36,655 bases of DNA from a virus, in IMG/VR virus record IMGVR_UViG_3300008113_000491, positions 1 to 36,655 of that record; one strand, written 5' to 3'. The notes under the pieces were generated by a model. The model was not told the origin of the DNA. It searched no databases and was given only the letters and a program-made list of their open reading frames with translations. Below are positions 30,401 through 36,655 of the stretch, piece after piece. The translations under genes were made by a program, and so were the position numbers. Position 1 is the first letter of the stretch, and every line of letters starts with the position of its first letter.

Positions 30401-33400
30401 TCTTGCTCAAGCATTTCCCGCTTTAAAAACCGTTTTTGAGAAAGCGTTTATTGGCGCGCCAGGGGCTTTACTCGTTCTTTCTCGTATTGTCGGAAAAAGC
30501 GAAATCTTTGGTAGCCTCGCGCCCTTAATCAACGACGCTTCAAAACAACTTGCTAAATTTACTGGGGTCGCCAGCAATGCTGAAAAAGCTAACTCGCTCT
30601 TTGCTAAGAGCTTACAACTTGGAGGTGCGGCGGCGAGGGAATTTGCTGTTAATAGCGTACTGCTAGGGGCTGGGGTTGGAGTTGGTTTTGTCTTTTTAGA
30701 TCAGTTAATCCTGAAAAACAAAGGCTTACAAAAGATAATTCAGGACTTGACGGCAGCAATCCGTAAGTTTGCCGATACCGTTGGAGCTATATTAGCTCCC
30801 GTCTTTAAGTTGATTGGCGACACGATATTGCCACTCTTTACTTTTGGGGAGAATTCAAACCCCTTTCAAAAGATAGTTGGAGGGCTTTTAATAGCGATCG
30901 CCGTAGTAAAACTTTTTGGTGGTACGCTTTCTGCTGTTTTTAAGGGTGTTAACAACAGTATCGGAACCCTGAGTACTGGTATTTCAGAAACATTCACCAA
31001 GATTAAAAGAGCTAACGACAGCCTCAAAGAAATCTTGGGCTTAGCCAAGGAGGAGGGGAAGACAAAGACTTTTGTAGCGCCACTGCTGCCCAAGGACGAA
31101 GGATTAAGAAAGGAGGTTTCTCAAACAAGTTTAAGGGAAGCGCTTAAATCAAAAAAAGAAGAGCTAAGTTTGTTGGCTCAAGAAAAAAAAGCTATTCAGG
31201 AAAACAATCTAGCCAGAGCTTCTGAGCTTAGGGGAAAGGCATCCCAAGCTAGAGACGCAAAAGAGGCTGCGACAAGAGTATCCAAAGAGTTTAGGGAAGG
31301 AAAAACCGAAGTTAGTATTCCTCAAAAACTAATAACAGACAAGGATGTAGCCCAAGCAAAGCTTAGGGTGAAAGAAATTGAGAAGGATATTATTCGAGCG
31401 TCAAAAGAGGCTCGGATAAATGTCAATATAGATCCAGAAGCCTCCAAAATAGCAAAGGTTCAAAGGGAATACGCGATCGCCCAAGTCAATGCGGTTAAGG
31501 CATCCATCGAAGATCAGAAGCTGGTAGCGCCACTTAGTCAACTTGTTTTAGAAAAACCTCTAGCCCAGCTAGCAAAGATTAGGGATGCGGTTGGAGTTGG
31601 ATTGCTAAACAGCTTCCTAAAAGCGGGAGATCAGGTTCTTGCTTTTTCGGGCAAAATCGACTCTGCTCTGATAAAGCTCAGTCAGTTCGATCTAGGCAAA
31701 ACTCTTAGAAATATCGGATCTTTTGATGTAGGAGCTTTCGTCTCGAAGGGCTTTGAGAATGCTGTTGCTCAAGCAAAAGATACTGGGAAGGCGATCGCTG
31801 CATCTCTTTCTGGAAAAGGAGAAAAAAGTAATAGAAACTTCTTGCAAGAATTAGACGTTAGAGCGGGGCAATTTATTGATCCTAATCGAGCTGAAAGGCT
31901 TAAAACCCTAGAGGAATTAAAATCCTTTAACGAAAAGCGAAAAGCCCTTGCTGCTGAAGCTAAAACCATAGATCCGAGTACAGGGTTATCTGCTAACGGT
32001 TCTAGTCTGGAGAAGATAGGGAAAGACGCTCAGAATATAGACGCTAATATTCAAAGACTTAGCGCTCAAGCCGAACAGCTCGACATCCCTGTTAGAAAAG
32101 CAGCGAAGGGGCTTGTCAACTCATTCAAGAATGTTATTGCGGAGGTTGGACCAACCCTGCTACTGACGGCTCTGTTTGCTGGTATTACCACGTATATCGG
32201 GTTTATTGACGAACAAAACAAGACAGTGGCGAACGGGGCTGAGAGGCTTGGAAACGCACTTAAAGACACTAAACAAAAGATTGATATTCTTAATGCGTCC
32301 CAAGGTAAAGACGCGCTTGGCGAGCTTAATAAACTAACAATCGCTAGGCAGAAGTATGTTGACGCTATTCGAGATCCAAAAATCTTGGTTGACGATCCTA
32401 CCTTGAAACTTTATGATCGCCAGATAGCCAAGCTCCAACAACTCAGGAGCTTGCAAGCAACTCCAGTAGATCCCGAAGCAAGAATCAGGGCAGAAGTGGA
32501 AAAAGAATACGAGCAAGACTTTGGCAAAAAATTCATAGCTGGACTTGGCTCTCTTTCTGGGACGAATGCAAAAGAATCCGACATTCAAACAAGATCCGCT
32601 GCCGAAGATCTTGCTCTTTCTAAGGTAAGGGCGGAGATCAACCTCCAAAAAAGAGAAGGACTCGCCCAGCTAATTGCTGAACAGGAAGAACTGATCCGAC
32701 TGGAGCAGAAGAAGAACGTCCTTCAAGAGAGGGGTGATGCTGAAGCTGTCAAGGCAACTGAGTTGGCGATTGAGACCAAGAAGGAAGACATTGCCACTAG
32801 AATTGGAGATATCGATACTATTATTCAGCAGATCGAGAGTAACAAGAAGGCTAGCAGTCAAATAGCCAAAGACCTGATCGGTGAAGCCACAAAACTAAAA
32901 GAAGCCTTTAAGTCTGTTGATCTCAAAATCGCTCCGATCGATTTACCTCGCATCGGGAGTGCGATTGAGCAGTCAACGGCAAAATATAAAGCCGCCGAAG
33001 AAGCTCTGGCTAGATCTGCGGGAGACCCTGCGATATTCAAGACAAAGATGACTGAACTCTTGGAGGCTTCTACGGTCTTGCAGGAAGCTGGTATTTTAAG
33101 GGCTGACGAGGTTGCTAAAAACTTTATCAGTATCGCCACCAACGTCTCCGCTGATCGCGACCTCCAAATCAAAGCTCAACAAGCAATTACTGAGGCATAC
33201 AACAAAGAAGCTCAAAAGCGCATTGCCACAATCGACGTACAGCAGGCAAAGATTCAAGCTTTGCTCGCCACTGGCAAGATCTCCGAGTCTGAGGCTAGCG
33301 TCCTGACAGGTAAAAACGAGATAGACAAAATTGACGCTCAGTTTGAGGCTGAGAAGAAATCCTTTGAGGCGAGAAAGGTAATCCGAGAGCGAAATGCCAA

Positions 33401-36137
33401 GGAGCAGCAAGAACAGATTGAGCGCGATCGTCTAATAGCCGAAGCTCAGGTCGCGGCGGCAACTGGCGATCCATCCAAGATTGAAGCCTTAAGAAAGCAA
33501 CAAGCTCCTGCTCTTGATCAAAAGATATCGTCTCTAAACACGGACTTAAAGGCTGAGAAGGCGAAGAAAGATTCTTTGGATCAGATTAATAAGAGTGGTC
33601 TAGGTACGGCTGAAACTGTTCGGCAATTCAATGAGGTTTCTGTCTCGGTCAGTAACCTAGAAAAGCAGATTATTGGCATAACCACTCAGAAGGGTAAGCT
33701 AGATGATGTCTTAAAACTTAGTGAGGGATCTCAGAAGGATCTGGATGATGTTACCGCGCAGCTTGGCGGTACTAGCAAAGCTCTTGCTGAAGCTAGAGCA
33801 GAGAGAGGTCGATTACAGAAAGCCGTTGAACGGGGAAATACAACAACTTTATCTCCCTCGGAGACAAAGGATCTATTTAAAGACCCTAGAGTTGTTGCGG
33901 CGGCGAAGAGGGGTCAGTTCTTCGACATAAACAAAATTGTCGAAGAACGAAGGAATGCCGCCAACAAAAAGGTTGCAGAACTAGAAGCTCAGGAAAAAGC
34001 CCAACAAGCCCGTAAAGAGCAGATAGAGAATATTCTCAAGAAAAATCCTGAAGCCGAAGCTGCGGGTAGGGCTTCTTTAGCAGCTTCCAAGAAGGCTTCC
34101 GCTGATGCTTCTGCTATTGCGATCGCGCAGAGAAAGGAAGATGAAAGAAGGTTTGCTGAGGTGGAACAAAAAGCCGCAGCCGACAGAGCTAAAGCTCAAG
34201 CCGAAGAAGCGTTGCGAACTCTCGATTTCCGCATCAAGGAGACCCTCCAAGCCGAAAAGGTTGGTGAGACCCAGCGACTAGCGCAAATTGCCCAGCTTCG
34301 CAAGTCGGGGGTTAAGCTTGAATCCGAAATCAAGCTTCAGGAGGCTGCTGAGCGGAAGCGTAGTATTACTCTTGAACTTCAGCTTGAACAACAGAAGCAG
34401 AAGCAGATTGAAGATCTTAAGAAGAAAGGTGTTGGTGTTAGCAGGGAAACCGAGAATGCTAATCGATTAAAAGTTGCTGAGCTAACCAAGCAGCTTGCCG
34501 AAGCTGAACTCGCAGCAATTGAGGGACTGGTTTCCGCAGTACGCGATCGCCTAGTCCTAGAAGCTCAGAAATACGCAGTCACAATCGAGCAGCAAAATCT
34601 CAAGCTTGAGCGTCAAAAGCTACTATTTACTGCACTGGAAAAGAGCCTTGAAAATCAAAGCCGCCTGTCCGAGTCGGCAAATAAACTAGCTCAGTCCACT
34701 GTGGCTTTGCGCGAATCTGAGTTCAGTGCACTCAACAAGATTTACGATCGCCAACAAGCTGCTATCCGAAAGGCTGGTGGTGAAGGTAACTTTGCTGACC
34801 TTGAACTTGAAGAGAGAAAGCTAATCCTTGCAGAAAAATTGGCTGTACTGAAGCTTAACTCCCTCAAACAACAGCAAAAATTTGAAGCCGAGTCCTTGGA
34901 GCGTGAAATCCAGAAGCGGGACTTATTGCTTGAGCGCAAGAAGGTCGAGAATGACATCGCGATCGCCAAGAAGAAGGTGGACATCGCCTCACAGGATGCT
35001 GCCATCAAAGCCGCCGAACTTGAAGTTAAATTGCGTCCCCAGTCCGAGGAGGCGAAGCTTAAACTTGCTCAAGCCAAACTTGGTCAGGAAAAGAATTTCC
35101 TTGAATTAGGTGGATTGCAGCAGGAAAAGGGCTTCATTGCTGACGAAGCGAAGGTTAATGAGATTGTTAATAAGAACGATCGCCAAGCTCTCGCTAACAA
35201 ACAGCAGGGCGAAACCAATACGGCGATCGGTGATGTTATCGGCGCAACCAGAAATCCTGCACTGCAAGAGCGCCTACAACGAGAGCAGCTTGCTCGCCTA
35301 ACCCAGAATACGGGTACAGCAGCATTGACTACCACGGATGTAAGTAATGCCGTGGCTGCGGCAAGTCAACCTGTTAATGTTCGCGGTACTTCGTTTAGGA
35401 ACCCCACCTCAGCATTGCTTGGGCAGGTTGAGCAGGGCGGAGTATTTACGGCTGCACCTGAACCTAAACCTAATAACGCGCCGTTCGCCACTAGTTTTGA
35501 GGAGTTAGCCAAGAAGTATCCCGACAAGGGCGTGGCAGGCAGCTTTGAGGAGCTTAACAAGAAGTATCCTGCTCAAGCTAACTCGTTTGAGGAGCTTAAC
35601 GCTAAGTATGGTGGTAAACCTACGGAGGAAGCAAAGCCAGAACAGACGATCATATCTTCGTTCGACAAGTTAATTCAGCAAATCGATGAAGGCTTCTCCA
35701 AGGTGTTGGTTGCTCCAGATCTCAAGGTTAAAGATTTAACCGCAGGATTGGAGGCAGAATTCAACCGTGTGTCAAAGCAGATCTCCGAGAACCCCGTGAC
35801 GCTGAAGATCGACGATAAGGCATTTGAGGAAGCTCAGAAGAAACTCGACAAGCCGATCGCCTTGCTTGACGAAGCTCAGCTTCAAAGAGCAGAAGCATTG
35901 GCGCAGGCTTTTGGTAGTCTTGGCGGCAAAGATCTTGTTCCTCAGCAACAGGGCAATCCCACGGGCGCAGCTCTGGGTACAAGTGGGAATATTACGGTTA
36001 ATGCCCCGATCGCTATCAATACTCAAAGTAATATCAGCTCTGCGGCGGGTGTGGGCAACGATGTTCAGAAGGCTGTTAATGACACGCTTAATAATGTCTT
36101 GAGACGAGTAGCGGGTGTTACTAGCGGAGTGAGGTAA
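27447..36137 (+). CDS. Tape-measure protein, about 2,900 residues
   Basis: About 2,896 residues from the ATG at 27447 (a TTG at 27435 is in frame but lies in a hairpin arm). The N-terminus (VVEILIQAKDQASKTIGVLS) is typical of tape-measure proteins. Hydrophobic clusters lie near residues 835-890, 1146 and 1570 (TLLLTALFAGITTYIGFI), the membrane-inserting part in this class. From about 1650 to 2600 the protein is almost continuous coiled coil (Glu/Lys/Ala/Gln-rich). Near 2683-2720 there are three SFEEL-x2-KY repeats. The protein sets tail length and helps DNA ejection. The ruler relation (about 0.15 nm per residue) implies a tail of some 430 nm if the whole chain counts. Confidence 0.88.
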   Translation: MAPQTNVVEILIQAKDQASKTIGVLSDSLGTAGAAAQFAQGKITAFGGALLATSVSGIKSLGLLGDAVQSVRSALDTPVGQTLIQQLSTAADEALNKTARLSVLVKEVSGVSKDFGSGFTSRSSSSTIQLFDPAVMGKQLENVVIKTADTFSKTLEQKIKNSDLATAFESKLGVSIDSLSAQLDSSLSETLLSGFVGKTLPSALDTALGSVFGVNLTSKIVQSIQAAGKSNLLGGVAGKLAQGSVVGAARELAVGELTPNLESAQLAGAKLSNAFGKKVAQAVLGERTPASAEFKEIDAQLGGALGDVIDRLGQRFPDVLEKGNLPIGKLLATKLRGAAQVTSKNELQAAGNFLVETAFSNLRNIRRNLLDDDLNAVFDLVVAPAFNAQKDNLKKLIGIDAATFSVGILDPLKKTSRDLAKGFDDGLGAGLDSIKGGGAIAEYIAQVDEFLGGGITEALTLAGNKAASSFAEGFRAAVFEEITGVLDNIDAFVLGSLEKISQVPQKLVQPISLVSLVSDPIAGATEPLELFELLETGASKATNAVFEVSQRLTFLSFGLQALQGFVQNGPFQLLIGQNARLQEQLLATQASLVATNRIIQNGVTISDPTKAIQALGPAVEGAIAKIRKDSLELVGVTSKDLVDLFQIVAGQASSIGANLDQSANIVTSTAAALGTLGVPLFQARQEITSIVQGTIDQNSVLAKNLSINNEMVSKWKAQGTFVDELLRKLEAFKVGNKLASQTISGITSNIQEVFDEIGRKAGAKFLAPIVKELDGVYKFLAANQDVISTQVEKLVSIFFRAFDKIVVLFKALSDPIAQLFGAIPEYLVESLAGAITAFSDSVVFAINILKPAIAVFLEIFKLVAPLGGAFITASVGAKVLSAGILGLGQGFGFLSKILPGVGELLFIVDKRSNSLFNQFLNLTSVLGNRGAAGFLTFAANLDKIPGAASFATKQLQGLLGGLAPLSGFLVSLAPQIGGLGIKLAGLAQAFPALKTVFEKAFIGAPGALLVLSRIVGKSEIFGSLAPLINDASKQLAKFTGVASNAEKANSLFAKSLQLGGAAAREFAVNSVLLGAGVGVGFVFLDQLILKNKGLQKIIQDLTAAIRKFADTVGAILAPVFKLIGDTILPLFTFGENSNPFQKIVGGLLIAIAVVKLFGGTLSAVFKGVNNSIGTLSTGISETFTKIKRANDSLKEILGLAKEEGKTKTFVAPLLPKDEGLRKEVSQTSLREALKSKKEELSLLAQEKKAIQENNLARASELRGKASQARDAKEAATRVSKEFREGKTEVSIPQKLITDKDVAQAKLRVKEIEKDIIRASKEARINVNIDPEASKIAKVQREYAIAQVNAVKASIEDQKLVAPLSQLVLEKPLAQLAKIRDAVGVGLLNSFLKAGDQVLAFSGKIDSALIKLSQFDLGKTLRNIGSFDVGAFVSKGFENAVAQAKDTGKAIAASLSGKGEKSNRNFLQELDVRAGQFIDPNRAERLKTLEELKSFNEKRKALAAEAKTIDPSTGLSANGSSLEKIGKDAQNIDANIQRLSAQAEQLDIPVRKAAKGLVNSFKNVIAEVGPTLLLTALFAGITTYIGFIDEQNKTVANGAERLGNALKDTKQKIDILNASQGKDALGELNKLTIARQKYVDAIRDPKILVDDPTLKLYDRQIAKLQQLRSLQATPVDPEARIRAEVEKEYEQDFGKKFIAGLGSLSGTNAKESDIQTRSAAEDLALSKVRAEINLQKREGLAQLIAEQEELIRLEQKKNVLQERGDAEAVKATELAIETKKEDIATRIGDIDTIIQQIESNKKASSQIAKDLIGEATKLKEAFKSVDLKIAPIDLPRIGSAIEQSTAKYKAAEEALARSAGDPAIFKTKMTELLEASTVLQEAGILRADEVAKNFISIATNVSADRDLQIKAQQAITEAYNKEAQKRIATIDVQQAKIQALLATGKISESEASVLTGKNEIDKIDAQFEAEKKSFEARKVIRERNAKEQQEQIERDRLIAEAQVAAATGDPSKIEALRKQQAPALDQKISSLNTDLKAEKAKKDSLDQINKSGLGTAETVRQFNEVSVSVSNLEKQIIGITTQKGKLDDVLKLSEGSQKDLDDVTAQLGGTSKALAEARAERGRLQKAVERGNTTTLSPSETKDLFKDPRVVAAAKRGQFFDINKIVEERRNAANKKVAELEAQEKAQQARKEQIENILKKNPEAEAAGRASLAASKKASADASAIAIAQRKEDERRFAEVEQKAAADRAKAQAEEALRTLDFRIKETLQAEKVGETQRLAQIAQLRKSGVKLESEIKLQEAAERKRSITLELQLEQQKQKQIEDLKKKGVGVSRETENANRLKVAELTKQLAEAELAAIEGLVSAVRDRLVLEAQKYAVTIEQQNLKLERQKLLFTALEKSLENQSRLSESANKLAQSTVALRESEFSALNKIYDRQQAAIRKAGGEGNFADLELEERKLILAEKLAVLKLNSLKQQQKFEAESLEREIQKRDLLLERKKVENDIAIAKKKVDIASQDAAIKAAELEVKLRPQSEEAKLKLAQAKLGQEKNFLELGGLQQEKGFIADEAKVNEIVNKNDRQALANKQQGETNTAIGDVIGATRNPALQERLQREQLARLTQNTGTAALTTTDVSNAVAAASQPVNVRGTSFRNPTSALLGQVEQGGVFTAAPEPKPNNAPFATSFEELAKKYPDKGVAGSFEELNKKYPAQANSFEELNAKYGGKPTEEAKPEQTIISSFDKLIQQIDEGFSKVLVAPDLKVKDLTAGLEAEFNRVSKQISENPVTLKIDDKAFEEAQKKLDKPIALLDEAQLQRAEALAQAFGSLGGKDLVPQQQGNPTGAALGTSGNITVNAPIAINTQSNISSAAGVGNDVQKAVNDTLNNVLRRVAGVTSGVR
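35493..35609 (+). repeat. Three SFEEL-x2-KY coding repeats near the tape-measure C-terminus
   Basis: Codons for SFEELAKKYP (35493-35522), SFEELNKKYP (35541-35570) and SFEELNAKY (35583-35609) recur at 48- and 42-bp intervals, in frame. The DNA is similar but not identical, so the duplication is old or selected at the protein level. Confidence 0.8.
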
Positions 36138-36221
36138 CGCAATTTTATGGTAGTATTGTTGTGGCTTCGCGGTATGCGACTACCCAAGCCTCTACCAACT
36201 TAATACGGAAGTGATAGCATT

Positions 36222-36395
36222 ATGTCGATTGTACTACGCCACAAAGACGAAGATGGTGTTGAATTTTTTACCTTAGACTCCACGGGTGAGTCAGGTTTTT
36301 TGATCGCGAGGTTACTAAGCGATCGTTTACCAATACTACAAACTTATGACAGAAGGAATCACTATCGGCAAGGAGTTCATTCCCTGCGACCCTAA
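36222..36395 (+). CDS. Small protein, possible regulator fragment
   Basis: 57 residues: MSIVLRHKDEDGVEFFTLDS, then TGESGFLIARLLSDRLPIL and a basic tail ending HSLRP. The VEFFTLDSTGESG segment resembles the beginning of regulator-like proteins seen in cyanobacterial phages, but the helix-turn-helix that should follow is missing, so this may be a remnant. GGAAG lies about 11 bases upstream of the ATG. Its end overlaps the next gene by 50 bp in another frame. The 84-bp gap before it shows only a weak GGTAGT/ACTACC inverted repeat. Confidence 0.45.
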   Translation: MSIVLRHKDEDGVEFFTLDSTGESGFLIARLLSDRLPILQTYDRRNHYRQGVHSLRP

Positions 36396-36558
36396 CAAAA
36401 TTTCCGATGGCTACCATACCTTTGAGGAACTCTACGACCACCGATGTTTGTTGTTCATCCAACTTCTTGGACTACATCCAAAACTATCTTTCGCCTCTCA
36501 TTTTCATGATGACGGGACTCAATGGGATGGATGGTTTATTGCGGGAAATTGGGTCTAA
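36346..36558 (+). pseudogene. Conserved phage protein (SDGYHTF / WDGWFIAG family), cut short by an IS end
   Basis: The 70-residue frame contains ISDGYHTFEELYDHRCLLF, HPKLSFASHFHDDG and WDGWFIAG, an unmistakable pattern of a small conserved phage protein family of unknown function. Relatives continue for some 30-40 residues after WFIAG with a Thr/Tyr-His-rich closing part. Here only NWV and a TAA follow, and the palindrome and extended -10 of an IS200/IS605-type element begin within a few bases. I therefore read it as a 5' fragment interrupted by the insertion; the remainder would lie beyond the window. Confidence 0.7.
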
Positions 36559-36562
36559 AACC

Positions 36563-36579
36563 CCGTCCTTCTAGGACGG
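36563..36579 (+). mobile_element. Left-end hairpin of an IS200/IS605-type element
   Basis: CCGTCCT (36563-36569) and AGGACGG (36573-36579) form a 7-bp stem with a TCT loop, the type of short subterminal palindrome found at IS200/IS605 ends. It precedes a tnpB start by 50 bp. The element's boundary probably lies between about 36548 and 36562, where the interrupted gene stops resembling its family. The element continues past the window. Confidence 0.6.
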
Positions 36580-36594
36580 CTTTGTATTAATCTA

Positions 36595-36603
36595 TGCTAC
36601 AAT
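36595..36603 (+). promoter_or_regulatory. Extended -10 element before tnpB
   Basis: TGCTACAAT fits TGn followed by a -10 hexamer and lies 25 bp before the tnpB ATG. There is no good -35, as is common for extended -10 promoters. Confidence 0.4.
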
Positions 36604-36628
36604 ATACAGCATAAGACTTACTAAATCC

Positions 36629-36655
36629 ATGTTAGTACTTGAAGCAAAACTTAAA
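36629..36655 (+). CDS. tnpB: tnpB (IS200/IS605-type), first nine codons only
   Basis: The frame reads MLVLEAKLK to the end of the window. This N-terminus is characteristic of cyanobacterial TnpB/OrfB proteins, which usually start ML-x-x-EAKLKG. TnpB is an RNA-guided nuclease of IS200/IS605 and IS607 elements. The hairpin and extended -10 directly upstream support the call, but nine residues are little evidence and the gene may be intact or decayed outside the window. Confidence 0.6.

Noticed and set aside
1-36655. Repeated GCGATCGC octamers as a phage-specific regulatory or packaging signal
   Set aside because: HIP1 is abundant across many cyanobacterial genomes and here lies inside genes of every type, so it reflects host composition rather than a special signal.

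Overview
The window is a stretch of a tailed-phage genome, probably a prophage, from a cyanobacterium. The octamer GCGATCGC (the HIP1 palindrome typical of many cyanobacteria) recurs throughout, inside the phage genes as well as between them, so the phage shares its host's base composition. Almost all genes fit virion assembly, and an XRE regulator plus a BRO-type antirepressor point to a temperate phage. No integrase, terminase, portal, tRNA, rRNA or CRISPR array is visible. The genome therefore continues beyond one or both ends.

Layout. (1) 65-6677, minus strand: nine genes for tail-fibre or adhesin-like proteins and small accessory proteins, mostly with 1-4 bp overlaps or gaps and one internal terminator. 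(2) 6678-6787: divergent control region with a perfect 14-bp palindrome. (3) 6788-10736, plus strand: a small Cys-containing protein, a 752-residue low-complexity protein, a MuF-type head morphogenesis protein and a gpG-type virion morphogenesis protein. (4) 10737-14511: a control island inside the morphogenesis cluster. It has a BRO antirepressor gene (plus) facing a three-gene minus operon: XRE regulator, small HicB-like protein, and a ParB-like protein with a degenerate methyltransferase domain. Both ends of the island carry a pair of CACAAA-containing direct repeats with an 11-bp period. (5) 14512-20104: fused prohead protease/scaffold (DUF2213), decoration-like protein, major capsid protein (DUF2184), head completion genes (including DUF4054) and a DUF2829/Tad2-type gene. 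(6) 20101-26994: proteins built from a shared short N-terminal motif, a Gly/Ala-rich hydrophobic helix and a Cys signature joined to different C-terminal domains (JAMM-like, tandem alpha/beta-hydrolase-like, GNAT-like). This is the least conventional part of the window. (7) 27048-36137: a small secreted protein and a tape-measure protein of about 2,900 residues. (8) 36138-36655: two short genes, the second cut off by what looks like the left end of an IS200/IS605-type element whose tnpB begins at the window edge.

How it works together. MuF, gpG, DUF2213, the decoration protein, MCP and DUF4054 form a head module in the usual order. The tape-measure protein sets tail length and the minus-strand operon supplies adsorption proteins. 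The island probably decides between lysogeny and lytic growth. The Tad2-like gene suggests counter-defence against Thoeris-type signalling. The modular proteins before the tape measure are candidates for internal or ejected virion effectors, which is inference only.
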